A DNA stretch of 64,000 nt from Actinotalea solisilvae. GTDB lineage: Bacteria > Actinomycetota > Actinomycetes > Actinomycetales > Cellulomonadaceae. A program made the position numbers and the translations under genes. Below are positions 1-8,381 of the stretch, one piece after another (positions within the stretch are counted from its first letter, which is position 1; every line of letters starts with the position of its first letter). Under the pieces are notes generated by a model. It was given only the letters and a program-made list of their open reading frames with translations, was not told where the DNA came from and did not search any database. Location: the NCBI RefSeq assembly GCF_016464425.1, contig NZ_JADDKQ010000002.1:62001-126000 (forward strand), given 5' to 3'.

Positions 1-327
1 GGAGTCGCGCACGAACGCCTGCCACTCGTCCGTCCCCGCCGGGCCGAGGGTGTCGTCGTCGTGGTGGAAGATCACGTGCGGCTCGCTCTCGATCGCGACG
101 CCCTCGGCACGGAGCGCCCCGACGCGCTCGCGCACGCTCGCGACCTGCAGGTAGAGCAGGGCCGACGGCGCGCCGCGGTCGAGCAGCAGCCGGGTGCGGC
201 CGAGGCGGAAGAACAGCAGGCCGGGCGGGTCGAAGCGGGCCGCCGGCTCGGCCCCGAGCAGCGAGCGGTAGAACGCCGCGGCGCGGTCGAGGTCCTCCGC
301 GCGCTGGGCGACCTGGACGAGCTCCAT
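1..327 (-). CDS. VOC-fold (glyoxalase/bleomycin-resistance-like) protein, 3' end cut by window edge
   Basis: The minus-strand frame starts at an ATG at 327 and stays open to base 1, giving 109 codons with the C-terminus outside the window. A GAGAGGAG ribosome binding site lies about 7 bases upstream of the ATG. The protein starts MELVQVAQRAEDLDRAAAFY, followed by a hydrophobic FFRLGRTRLLLD strand, which is the beta-alpha-beta layout of the vicinal oxygen chelate fold. Such small VOC proteins bind a metal and act as lyases, isomerases or drug-binding proteins. The substrate cannot be read from sequence. It is convergent with nothing nearby and ends a minus-strand run beyond the window. Confidence 0.8.
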   Translation of the reverse strand, partial: MELVQVAQRAEDLDRAAAFYRSLLGAEPAARFDPPGLLFFRLGRTRLLLDRGAPSALLYLQVASVRERVGALRAEGVAIESEPHVIFHHDDDTLGPAGTDEWQAFVRDS

Positions 328-398
328 CGCCGGCTCCTCTCGTCGTGGCACCCCGGGGCGCCACGCGCATCGTCGCGGCCCGGGCCGCGGCACGGCAA

Positions 399-445
399 GG
401 GCCCTCCCCCGGTGGCGCAGGCCGAGCGCCGCCGGGGAAGGGCCC
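399..445 (-). terminator. Strong hairpin after the protease gene
   Basis: Arms 399-416 and 428-445 are 18 bases each with two mismatches (GGGCCC outer stem), around an 11-base loop. The hairpin starts 13 bases past the stop of the protease gene. No clear U-tract follows, as is common for high-GC actinobacterial terminators. Confidence 0.6.
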
Positions 446-457
446 GGTCCTAGGACG

Positions 458-1297
458 TCACCAGTTCTCGCCGGGGACGATCCCGAAGGTCGCCAGCCAC
501 GCGAGGTCGTCCGCGGTGTCGACCCGGTAGCCACCGCCCGTGCCGGCGCAGCGGGCGTTCATGCCGAACGACGTCACGGCCGCCACCACGTTCGTGCCCT
601 CGACGAAGATCGGTCCGCCCGAGTCGCCGTTGCAGGTGCCGCCCGTGGCGGCGTTGTTCGTGAAGAGGACCGAGTTGCCGGCCTTCTTCTCCCCGAACGC
701 CGCGTCCTGGTTGATGATCTTCAGCGTCGCCTGGAGCCGGACGCGCTCGGCGACCGTCTGTGCCGAGGGCTCCGGCATGTTGCGCTGGAGGCCGTAGCCG
801 ACGGCCGTGAACAGCTGCGGGTTCTGGCCACGCGCCACGAAGAAGTCGTCGAAGTACCCCTCCTCGGGGATCGCGCCGTACTCCTCGAGCAGGACCGGCT
901 CGTCGAGGACGACGACGCCCAGGTCGTGCAGGTAGAACGCCGCGTCGTCGTACTCCGGGTGCGCGTAGGGGGTGCCCTCGACCGACGTCGCCCCGCCCGT
1001 CGGGTACCCGACCGCGGCCGCGTCGCGCAGGTCCTCCTCGAACCACACGCGTGCGCCGTCGGCCCCGAACGTGCAGTGACCGGCCGTGAGGAAGATCGTC
1101 GGCGACACGAGCGTGCCCGTGCAGCGCCACGCGGGCTCGCCGTCGACGTCCGCGATCATGAGGCCGACGTACGGGTGCTCCCCGGCGTCGGGCTCGCCGT
1201 AGCGGATGGCGGCGGCGGGCGTCGCGGCGGCGAGCGTGAGGGCGACGGCGCAGAGGCCGGCGAGCGCACCGCCGAGAAGGGTCTTCTTCCGGACCAT
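458..1297 (-). CDS. Secreted trypsin-like serine protease (S1 family)
   Basis: The start at 1297 is chosen because an AAGGAG ribosome binding site lies 7 bases upstream; an upstream in-frame start at 1333 lacks one. The 279-residue protein has a basic start (MVRKK), a hydrophobic core and a likely signal peptidase site after the AAA near residue 30. The S1 triad is visible: His in LTAGHC (about residue 74), Asp in HDLGVVVL (about 125) and Ser in NGDSGGP (about 226). A Cys pair flanks the His loop. It is expected to be exported and to cleave peptide bonds outside the cell; the substrate is unknown. It stands alone, separated from dnaG by 80 bases. The family assignment is firm. Confidence 0.92.
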   Translation of the reverse strand: MVRKKTLLGGALAGLCAVALTLAAATPAAAIRYGEPDAGEHPYVGLMIADVDGEPAWRCTGTLVSPTIFLTAGHCTFGADGARVWFEEDLRDAAAVGYPTGGATSVEGTPYAHPEYDDAAFYLHDLGVVVLDEPVLLEEYGAIPEEGYFDDFFVARGQNPQLFTAVGYGLQRNMPEPSAQTVAERVRLQATLKIINQDAAFGEKKAGNSVLFTNNAATGGTCNGDSGGPIFVEGTNVVAAVTSFGMNARCAGTGGGYRVDTADDLAWLATFGIVPGENW

Positions 1298-1378
1298 GGA
1301 CAGCTCCTTTGCTGCTGGGTGTGCCCTGGTCATCGCGCGCTGGGCCGAAAGGGTTACGCGCAGCGTGCGCCGCGCGCG

Positions 1379-3343
1379 TCAGTCACGCCGGCGCAGGGCG
1401 CGGCGGCGCCCCTCGACCTCCATGAGCTCGGCGAACGCCTGCTGGTACGCGTCGCCGTCGGTAGCCGGGTCCATGCGCTGCAGGCGGCCCCGCGCGTCGG
1501 CGACCTGACGCGTGAGACCCAGGTCGAGGAGGGCGTCGACGACGCCCCGCACGTACCCGTCGACGCGGTCGGCGCGGTCCTCGGGCAGGGGTGTCACGGC
1601 GAGCTCGGTGACGAGCGAGCCGACGGGGCCGGCGGCCTCCTCGCGCACCGCCTCGACCCAGCTCGACGGGTCGCCCGTGCGCAGCGCGGCGGCGATCCCG
1701 CCCGCCGCGCGCACGGCCTCGTGGACCGCGCGGAACGCGGGCACGCTGAACGTCTCGGTGGGCAGCGCGTCGAAGGCGGCCGCGTCCACCGCCGTCGGGC
1801 GCTGGAGGACGGCCTCGAGCGCGTTGCGCTCGACGCGCGCGACCGGGTCGGTGCGGTCGGGCGCGATGGGCCGCGGGCGCTCGGCCCCGTCGCGGCGCGC
1901 CGGCCGCTCCCCCGGACCGGGCATGACGGGGTCGGGGCGGCCGGGCCGCTGGTCGCCGCGCGCAGGCTCGGACCGGGCCGCGCGCGCCGCCGCCGCGACC
2001 GCCTCGCGCACCGCGTCCTGCTCCATGCCGAGCCAGCCCGCGAGCATGCGCGCGTACTCGGGCCGCAGGGCCGCGTCGCGGATGCCCGCGACGACGGGCG
2101 CGGACGCGCGCAGCGCGGCGACCCGGCCCTCCACGGTGTCGAGGTCGTGCGCCCTGATGGTCGAGCGGATGACGAACTCGAACAGAGGCTGACGGCTCGA
2201 GACCAGCGCGCGCACCGCCTCGGGCCCGCGAGCGAGCCGCAGGTCGCACGGGTCCATGCCGCCCGGCTCGACCGCCACGAACGTCTGGGCGTAGAACCGC
2301 TGGTCCTCGCCGAACGCGCGCAGCGCCGCCTTCTGGCCGGCCGCGTCGCCGTCGAACGTGAAGATGATCTCGCCGCCCACCGACGTCCCGGACGCGAGCT
2401 GCAGCCCCGCGCCCGCCGCCGTGTCGCCGACGAGGCGCCGGACGACCCGCGCGTGGTCCGGCCCGAAGGCCGTCCCGCACGTCGCGACCGCGGTGGGGAC
2501 GCCCGAGAGGTGCGCGGCCATGACGTCGGTGTACCCCTCGACGACGACGACCTGCTTGGCCTTGGCGATCTCGCGCTTGGCGAGGTCGATCCCGTAGAGC
2601 ACCTGAGCTTTCTTGTAGAGCGCGGTGTCCGGGCTGTTGAGGTACTTCGGGCCCTGGTCCTCCTCGAGGAGGCGGCGGGCACCGAAGCCGACGACGTCGC
2701 CGGTGACGTCCCGGATGGGCCACACGAGGCGCCCGCGGAACCGGTCGTACAGGCCGCGGTTGCCCTGGCTCATGAGGCCCGTGGCCGTGAGCTCGGCCTC
2801 CGTGAACCCCTTGCCGCGCAGGTGGCGCAGCAGGTGGTCCCACCCCTGGGGCGCGAAGCCGACGCCGAAGTGCTCGGCGGCCGACCGGTCGAAGCCGCGC
2901 TCGGCGAGGAAGGTCCGGCCCACGGCCGCCGCGGGCGTCACGAGCTGCTCGGCGTAGTAGGCGGCGGCCACGCGGTGCGCCTCGAGCAGGCGCTGGCGGC
3001 GGCCGGGCTCCTCCCCCGCGCGCGGCGGCCCGGCGCCGTCCTCGTAGCGCAGCTGGACGCCCACGCGCCCCGCGAGGTGCTCGACCGCGTCGGTGAAGCC
3101 GAGGCCGTCGATCTTCTGGAGGAACGAGATGACGTCGCCGCCCTCGCCGCAGCCGAAGCAGTGCCAGAGGCCGACCTGCGGGCGCACGTGGAAGGAGGGC
3201 GAGCGCTCGTCGTGGAAGGGGCACAGCCCCTTCATGGAGCCGACGCCGGCGGGCTTGAGCGTCACGTGCTCGCCGACGATCTCCTCGATCCGGGCGCGCT
3301 CGCGGACGGCAGCCACGTCCTCCTGCCGGATGCGTCCTGCCAC
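1379..3343 (-). CDS. dnaG: DNA primase
   Basis: This is the replication primase, which makes RNA primers at the fork. The 654-residue protein has an N-terminal CHC2 zinc-binding domain (C41, H44, C62, C65), a catalytic core with the Toprim motifs EGYTD (about 269-273) and DGD (331-333), and a C-terminal helicase-binding region. Its length fits actinobacterial DnaG. It starts with GTG, six bases behind a TAGACT hexamer whose first three bases are the stop codon of the upstream PaaK-like gene. dnaG may therefore have its own leaderless promoter as well as read-through from the upstream operon. dgt, its frequent neighbour in actinobacteria, lies about 8.4 kb upstream here, beyond the inserted genes. 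Confidence 0.97.
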   Translation of the reverse strand: MAGRIRQEDVAAVRERARIEEIVGEHVTLKPAGVGSMKGLCPFHDERSPSFHVRPQVGLWHCFGCGEGGDVISFLQKIDGLGFTDAVEHLAGRVGVQLRYEDGAGPPRAGEEPGRRQRLLEAHRVAAAYYAEQLVTPAAAVGRTFLAERGFDRSAAEHFGVGFAPQGWDHLLRHLRGKGFTEAELTATGLMSQGNRGLYDRFRGRLVWPIRDVTGDVVGFGARRLLEEDQGPKYLNSPDTALYKKAQVLYGIDLAKREIAKAKQVVVVEGYTDVMAAHLSGVPTAVATCGTAFGPDHARVVRRLVGDTAAGAGLQLASGTSVGGEIIFTFDGDAAGQKAALRAFGEDQRFYAQTFVAVEPGGMDPCDLRLARGPEAVRALVSSRQPLFEFVIRSTIRAHDLDTVEGRVAALRASAPVVAGIRDAALRPEYARMLAGWLGMEQDAVREAVAAAARAARSEPARGDQRPGRPDPVMPGPGERPARRDGAERPRPIAPDRTDPVARVERNALEAVLQRPTAVDAAAFDALPTETFSVPAFRAVHEAVRAAGGIAAALRTGDPSSWVEAVREEAAGPVGSLVTELAVTPLPEDRADRVDGYVRGVVDALLDLGLTRQVADARGRLQRMDPATDGDAYQQAFAELMEVEGRRRALRRRD

Positions 3344-3349
3344 GGCGTG

Positions 3350-3355
3350 AGTCTA
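3350..3355 (-). promoter_or_regulatory. Candidate -10 of dnaG, overlapping upstream stop codon
   Basis: TAGACT followed by six bases and then the GTG start of dnaG fits a leaderless promoter (TANNNT). The TAG of the preceding gene forms the first half of the hexamer. Confidence 0.5.
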
Positions 3356-4846
3356 GGTGCTGGCCGGCGGGTCGAGGTCGCTCGTGAACAGCCGCGGCTT
3401 GGCCCCGCCGAACGACCCGGCGTCCTCGAGCACCACGAGGTCGACGGGGCGGTCGAGGAGGCGCTGCACCGCCCGCGCGGCGTCGTGCGCCGCGGCCCGG
3501 CCCGCCGCAGTGCCCGGCGCCGCAGGGAGCGCCACGAGTCGCACCGCGCCGTCCGACGCCTGCCGCAGCTCCCACGCCGCCACGCCGTACGTCTGGAGCA
3601 CCTGCGTCGCGTCGACCGACGGACGCCACGAGCCGTCGCGGTGCCTCAGGCGCACCGGGGCGCGGCCGCTGAGGCCGTGGATCTCGACCCGGCCGTCGGC
3701 GCGCCGGGCGAGCGCGCCGTGGTCGCCGGTGCGGTAGCGCAGCAGCGGCAGGTAGGGGTTCTCGTCGGTCGTCACGGTGATCTCGCCGCGCACCCCGTCG
3801 GGCAGCGGGGCCCCGTCGGGACCGACCACCTCGACCCACACGCGCCGCGGCACGACGACGTGCGGCCCGTCGTCCCAGCGGGCGGCGACCGGTCCGGTCT
3901 CGCGCAGGCCGTAGAGGTCGAGCACGGGGGCGCGCCAGACGTCCGTGACGACCGCGCGCGCCGCGGGCGTGAGGTGCGCCGCGCCGCTGACCACCGCGAG
4001 CGGGTGCAGGGCGAGGCCCGCGCGCGTGAGCTCGACGAGCCGCAGCAGCGGCAGCGGCGAGCTGCTCAGGACCTGAGGGTCACGACGGGCGAGGAAGTCC
4101 TCGCGGTCGCCGGGGCGGTGCCACGCGCCGTCGTCGAGGTTGAGCCGGGCCATCACGGGCACCGGCTCGCCGTCCGCGCGCGGGAAGCCGGTCATGGCCG
4201 AGGTGTACGTGAACGCGGCCCGCTGGTCGACGACGTTGGCCAGCCCGAGGCGGACCGGGTCGGGGCGCCAGGCGACGCCCGCGACGGCGAGGAGGTGGTG
4301 CAGGAGGACGACGTCGGCGGCGACCGTCACCGGGTGCAGCGGGATCCGCAGGGCCGCGCCCGTCGAGCCCGAGCTCGTGCCCTCGAGCACGCGGTCGAGC
4401 GGCACGTCGAGGGGCACGTGGTCCGCGACGCGCCGGCGCAGGTCGTCACGGTCGACCGTGGGCAGGTCGGCGAGCGCGGTGGCGCCCGAGGACACGCCCG
4501 AGCGCGCGCGCCGCCGGTAGGCGGGGACCTGGTCGTGCGCGCGCGCCACGAGCTCGGGGACCCACGCCGGCGGCTGCGCCCCCGTCCCGGCCGCCGACGC
4601 CTCGGCGAGCCGGCGGGCGGTGCGCTCGAGCGCCGCCAGGTCGCCCGGCTGCAGCCGGTCGCCCGTGCGGTGCACCCAGACGGGAGCCGCCGCGTCGTCC
4701 GCGACGGCGGCGAGGCGCGCGGTCCCGGCCGCGTCGAGCGTCGGCCACCGCGCGGCGTCGTCGAGCGCGACCGCGCTCAGGGGCGCGTACTCGGTCAGGC
4801 CGGGGTCGGGCAGCCCGGTGCCGTCGGCCGGGTCAGTAGTTCGCAT
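3353..4846 (-). CDS. PaaK/CapK-like AMP-forming adenylating enzyme
   Basis: The 497-residue protein looks like a phenylacetate-CoA ligase/CapK-type member of the ANL adenylating superfamily. Visible motifs are a PaaK-like PAYRRR segment (about 109), the phosphate-binding SSGSTG loop (158-163), YGLRETG (312-318), YRTGD (371-375) and a late Lys in FGGAKPRLF. These are the parts needed to activate a carboxylate as an acyl-AMP, so it is probably active. No phenylacetate-degradation genes are nearby, so that pathway is unlikely. The ATG overlaps the end of the upstream gene by 14 bases, placing it in the MoxR/vWA operon. CapK-like enzymes may also make amide or ester links on envelope or peptide substrates; the role here is unknown. 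Confidence 0.75.
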   Translation of the reverse strand: MRTTDPADGTGLPDPGLTEYAPLSAVALDDAARWPTLDAAGTARLAAVADDAAAPVWVHRTGDRLQPGDLAALERTARRLAEASAAGTGAQPPAWVPELVARAHDQVPAYRRRARSGVSSGATALADLPTVDRDDLRRRVADHVPLDVPLDRVLEGTSSGSTGAALRIPLHPVTVAADVVLLHHLLAVAGVAWRPDPVRLGLANVVDQRAAFTYTSAMTGFPRADGEPVPVMARLNLDDGAWHRPGDREDFLARRDPQVLSSSPLPLLRLVELTRAGLALHPLAVVSGAAHLTPAARAVVTDVWRAPVLDLYGLRETGPVAARWDDGPHVVVPRRVWVEVVGPDGAPLPDGVRGEITVTTDENPYLPLLRYRTGDHGALARRADGRVEIHGLSGRAPVRLRHRDGSWRPSVDATQVLQTYGVAAWELRQASDGAVRLVALPAAPGTAAGRAAAHDAARAVQRLLDRPVDLVVLEDAGSFGGAKPRLFTSDLDPPAST

Positions 4847-5480
4847 ACTGCGCCGCCGCCTCCTTCGCCCGCTTCTCGGCGAGCGCCCGCGCGAGCTCCT
4901 CGGCCCGCCGGACCTCCTCGGCCATGGCGCGCGACGCCTGCCGCCGGTAGGCGGTGCTCACGGCCTGCCACCGGTCGGCCGCCTGCGCCGCGGTCTCGCC
5001 GTCGGGGAGCAGCCCGCCGGCCGCGCACACGGCGCGCGCGGCCTCCTCGCGCCCGGTGCCCTCGTGCACCCAGGTGCGCGGATCGCGCTCGGCGCTCAGC
5101 CCGGTCGAGAGCTCGTGCAGCACGTGCAGGAACCACGGCGTGAGGCCTCCGCGCGCGCGGGCCGCGACCTGGACCCCGGGGTGGGAGCGCACCGCGGGGT
5201 CGCTGAGGAGCCAGCAGACCACCCCCGCCGCGGCGCGTGCGGCCCCGAGGGCGCCGCGCCCGAGCGCGACGTCGAGGCCCTGCAGCGTCGCGGGCCCGAG
5301 CACCGTCCCGTCGAGCACGAGCGCGACGTCGGCGACGAGCGCCGGCACCTCCGCCTCGGGTGCGAGGAGGTCCGGCCCCGTGAGCGCGAGGCGCTGGGTG
5401 AGGGTCGCCAGCGACGGTCCCGGCTCGGGCGTGGTGGCAGCCGCCGGCCCGGCACCGCGACGCGGCGGTTCAGCGCGCAC
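4833..5480 (-). CDS. Helical protein with C-terminal coiled coil, MoxR/vWA-cluster component
   Basis: I do not recognise a family. The preferred start is the GTG at 5480, which overlaps the stop of the vWA gene by 11 bases; the frame is also open further upstream. The 215-residue product is Ala/Leu-rich and predicted helical. It has a segment with conserved-looking Trp and His residues (GGLTPWFLHVLHEL) and ends in a charged, coiled-coil-like helix containing AEEVRRAEELARALAEKRAK. No signal peptide or membrane helix is seen. Its position between the vWA protein and the adenylating enzyme, with overlaps at both ends, implies co-translation. A role as adaptor or substrate subunit of the MoxR/vWA machine is inference. 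Confidence 0.65.
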   Translation of the reverse strand: MRAEPPRRGAGPAAATTPEPGPSLATLTQRLALTGPDLLAPEAEVPALVADVALVLDGTVLGPATLQGLDVALGRGALGAARAAAGVVCWLLSDPAVRSHPGVQVAARARGGLTPWFLHVLHELSTGLSAERDPRTWVHEGTGREEAARAVCAAGGLLPDGETAAQAADRWQAVSTAYRRQASRAMAEEVRRAEELARALAEKRAKEAAAQYANY

Positions 5481-7308
5481 CGACGCCGCCGTCCCGCGCC
5501 CACAGGCGCCGCGCGAACGCGCGGGCGAAGGCGACGAGCTCGTCCTGCGTGCGCACCACGTGCACGTCGTACCCGGGCGCGTACGCCTGGACCCGGGCCG
5601 CACGCGCGGGGTCGGTCTGCAGCACGAGGGTGCCGCCTCCCCCGGCGGCCGCGACGGCGCGCGCCGCGACGCCCGTCGTGACGTCGGCTCCCCGCCCGTC
5701 GCGGCCCGGCAGCACGTCCGTGAACATCGAGGACACGCCGTCGTCGGAGATCACCGCGATGTGCGTCGTGCGCTCGTGCGCGCCCCGCCGCGCCGCCGGG
5801 GCGCGGCGGTCCGGTCGGTCCAGGTGCGTGCGCGCGAGCAGCGGCAGGGGGAACGACGTCGCCCCGCCGAACCAGGCGACGACGGCGGCGAGCACGGCGT
5901 CGGCGTCGCGCGTGAAGCCCTCGGTGCCCGCGACCTGGTGCGGCCCGCTCCAGGTGGTCGCCTGGACGCGGGCGCCCGCACGCAGCGCCGACAGCGCGAG
6001 GACCGCACCCGCGAGCGCGATCGGCGCCCGCCGCACGGCCGGGTTGGGCATCGACCCGGACGAGTCGAGGTAGAGGTCGAGGTCGACGGGCCGGCGCTCG
6101 TCGCGCTCCGGGTCCTCGTGGTGCTCGTCGCGGCGCACGGTGGTCATGCCGGGCACGACGACGGGCGACGCGGAGAGCGTGCCGGTCCAGTCGACGTCAG
6201 CCAGGTCGTCGCCCACGTCCCACGGCGTCAGCCCGCCGAGCAGGGTCTCGCGCGCGAGCGGCGCGGGCCGGCGCGGGAAGGGCACGAGGTGGCGGGCGGC
6301 GTGCTCCCGGTACCAGGCGGCCGCGACCTGCTGCGCGTCGAGGCCGACGCCGATCGCGCGGAGCACCGCGTGCAGGTCCGCGGGCTCGAGCGACTGACCT
6401 GCGCCGCCACCCCGGGCCGTCCCCGTGGGGTCGCCCGCGGCGGCGGACGGCTCCCCCGCCGTCGCCGTGCCCTCGTGCGGCTCGTGCGCCTCGTCGGCCG
6501 CGGCGTCCGACGGGCCGGCGCCGACCACCGCGGGGTCGAGGGCGGGGTGGACGACGGGCTCGCCCAGCGACGGGTCCGCGGCGAGCCCGGCCGGCACGGG
6601 CGCGCCGCGCTCGTCCTGGTGGCACGGGACGAGCCGGGGGTCAGGCCGGAGGTCGGCGAGCTGCTCGGCGAGCGTCGTGCGCACGAGCGCCGCGAACCCG
6701 GCGGCGCCGCCCACGGGGTCGCGTGCGTAGGCGCGCACGAGCCGCGCGCACAGGTGCGCCGCGTCGTGCGGCACGTCGCCGTCCGGGCGCGTCAGCTCGC
6801 CGCGCGGCAGCTCCCAGAGGAGCTCGTACGTCCGGCCCACGAGCTGGAAGAGCCGGTCGTCCGGGCGGGGCAGCCCGAGCCCGCGGTAGAGCGCCAGCAC
6901 CTCGACCCCGGCCCGGCGCTGGAGCCGGTCGTTGATGAGCAGGTCCGCCCAGAGGTTGGCGACGACGCCCACGAGCCGGTCGGCGTCGACGAGGCCCAGG
7001 CGCACGCGCGCCGCGATCCGCGCGGCCGTGAGCAGGTCGCCGGGTGCCAGCACGTGATGCCCGACCTCGTGCGCGAGGGCCGCGACGGCGTGGTCCTCGA
7101 GGCCGCGCCGCCGCACGTCCGCCAGGTCGATGTGGACCTCGACGTCCGTGCACGAGAACCACGCGAACGAGCCGGCACCGGTCACGGCCTCCTCGTGCAG
7201 CGTCGGCGGGTGCATGCGCGTCGGGCGCCCCCACGCCGCGAGGGCCCGGGGCCACGCCTCGAGCCACCGCGCGGCCAGCGGGTCCGGCGCGTCGGCCGCG
7301 CGCCTCAT
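5470..7308 (-). CDS. Zincin-like metallopeptidase fused to vWA domain (DUF2201-like)
   Basis: The 612-residue protein has an N-terminal zinc-peptidase-like domain with HEVGH (80-84). An Asp/Glu-rich linker (about 225-300) follows, then a C-terminal von Willebrand A domain with an intact metal-ion-dependent adhesion site: DSSGS at 415-419, Thr near 484 (GGATS) and Asp near 522. The two-domain order resembles VWA-like DUF2201 proteins that carry a putative metallopeptidase domain and pair with MoxR ATPases. The start is the ATG at 7308, overlapping the previous stop by four bases (ATGA). The MIDAS and HExxH being intact argues that both metal sites work. It probably acts in the cytoplasm with the MoxR ATPase as a remodelling or proteolytic machine; the target is unknown. 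Confidence 0.8.
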   Translation of the reverse strand: MRRAADAPDPLAARWLEAWPRALAAWGRPTRMHPPTLHEEAVTGAGSFAWFSCTDVEVHIDLADVRRRGLEDHAVAALAHEVGHHVLAPGDLLTAARIAARVRLGLVDADRLVGVVANLWADLLINDRLQRRAGVEVLALYRGLGLPRPDDRLFQLVGRTYELLWELPRGELTRPDGDVPHDAAHLCARLVRAYARDPVGGAAGFAALVRTTLAEQLADLRPDPRLVPCHQDERGAPVPAGLAADPSLGEPVVHPALDPAVVGAGPSDAAADEAHEPHEGTATAGEPSAAAGDPTGTARGGGAGQSLEPADLHAVLRAIGVGLDAQQVAAAWYREHAARHLVPFPRRPAPLARETLLGGLTPWDVGDDLADVDWTGTLSASPVVVPGMTTVRRDEHHEDPERDERRPVDLDLYLDSSGSMPNPAVRRAPIALAGAVLALSALRAGARVQATTWSGPHQVAGTEGFTRDADAVLAAVVAWFGGATSFPLPLLARTHLDRPDRRAPAARRGAHERTTHIAVISDDGVSSMFTDVLPGRDGRGADVTTGVAARAVAAAGGGGTLVLQTDPARAARVQAYAPGYDVHVVRTQDELVAFARAFARRLWARDGGVGAR

Positions 7309-8381
7309 GCCGCGGCCCCGGGCACCGCGACGCCGCCCGTGGCGGGCAGCCGCACGAGGTCGAGCCCGTACGAGTGCGCGCGGCTCACGAGGACGACCGT
7401 GCCCGACGGCGTGGGGCACGCCGCGGCGCCGGTGACCTCGTCGTCCCAGGGCACGACGGCGGCGAGCAGCCGCGGGTCGGGCGGCGGCGCGTCCTGCCGC
7501 GGCGCGGACCGGCCGTCGGCCGCGTCGAGGGTGCCCGCCCGGACGACGGACACGCCGTGCGCGTCGTCGACGACGACCCACCGCTGCCCGTCGGCGTGGA
7601 CGAGCCAGCCCGGGCCGCCGTCGTCGGCACGCGCGCGCCCGACGACGGCCGGCAGCGTGAGCCACGGCCCGCCGAGCCCCCGAAAGCCGCCGTAGCGGGC
7701 GACGACGCCGGCCGTGGCCGGGCGGTCCGGCCACCACCAGGGGTCGGCGCGGTGCGGCTCGAGCACGTCGCGCCCGAGGTCGGCGGCCGCCCCGGGCTCG
7801 AGGCCGAGCACCGCGGCGGCGACCGCGGACGGCAGGGCCGGGACGGCGTCCAGCGCGGCGTCCCGGTAGCGGCTGAGCCCGCTGCGCCACGCGGCGACGA
7901 GCAGCGCCGGCCGCACGAGGTCGCGGACGGGCGCGTCGGGCGGCGTCGCCGAGGCCGCCGCGGCGAGCAGCCGCACCCAGGCACCCGCGTCGGCCCCGCG
8001 CCGCACGGCCGGCGCCGCCGCGACGACCGCGGCGGTGACCGCGTCCGGTGCGGCGAGCACCCACGGCTCGAGCACGGGGACGACCGACAGCGCCCAGCGC
8101 TCGGACGACCCCTCGCGCCACCGGCCGCGCGCGCACGCCGCGGCGGCCGCCGCGACCAGCGCCTCGACGACGTCGCCCAGCCGCCCGGCCGCGCGCTCCC
8201 CCGCGACGGCGCCCTCGAGCGCTCGCGCGTGGTCGACGGCCTCCGCGGCCGCCGCGAGCAGGAGGGCGTCGGGCGCGCCCTGGGCGGCCGCCCGGCGCAG
8301 GACCGCGTTGAGCGCCTCCCGGCGGTCGGCGACGGCGGCGCCGGTCGCCGACGCCCGGTCGAGCGCCCGCCCGCTGCTCAC
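7305..8381 (-). CDS. Uncharacterised helical protein between MoxR and vWA genes
   Basis: The GTG at 8381 overlaps the MoxR stop by four bases (GTGA), and the gene ends in an ATGA overlap with the vWA gene. The 358-residue product is Ala/Val/Leu-rich. Its first two thirds look like stacked helices (HEAT- or ARM-like by composition, not proven). The last third is richer in Trp, Gly and beta-forming residues, for example PWWWPDRPATAG and GPGWLVHADGQRWVVVDD. No transmembrane segment or catalytic motif is evident. Tight coupling to both partners suggests a structural or adaptor subunit. I cannot name a family. Confidence 0.65.
   Translation of the reverse strand: MSSGRALDRASATGAAVADRREALNAVLRRAAAQGAPDALLLAAAAEAVDHARALEGAVAGERAAGRLGDVVEALVAAAAAACARGRWREGSSERWALSVVPVLEPWVLAAPDAVTAAVVAAAPAVRRGADAGAWVRLLAAAASATPPDAPVRDLVRPALLVAAWRSGLSRYRDAALDAVPALPSAVAAAVLGLEPGAAADLGRDVLEPHRADPWWWPDRPATAGVVARYGGFRGLGGPWLTLPAVVGRARADDGGPGWLVHADGQRWVVVDDAHGVSVVRAGTLDAADGRSAPRQDAPPPDPRLLAAVVPWDDEVTGAAACPTPSGTVVLVSRAHSYGLDLVRLPATGGVAVPGAAA

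Noticed and set aside
3353..4846. Phenylacetate-CoA ligase for phenylacetate degradation
   Set aside because: No other paa genes are present; only the adenylating fold is supported.
926..5143. Very long plus-strand open frame of about 1400 codons opposite dnaG and the PaaK-like gene
   Set aside because: It is Arg/Ala/Gly/Pro-rich antisense shadow typical of high-GC DNA and overlaps well-supported conserved genes over its whole length.
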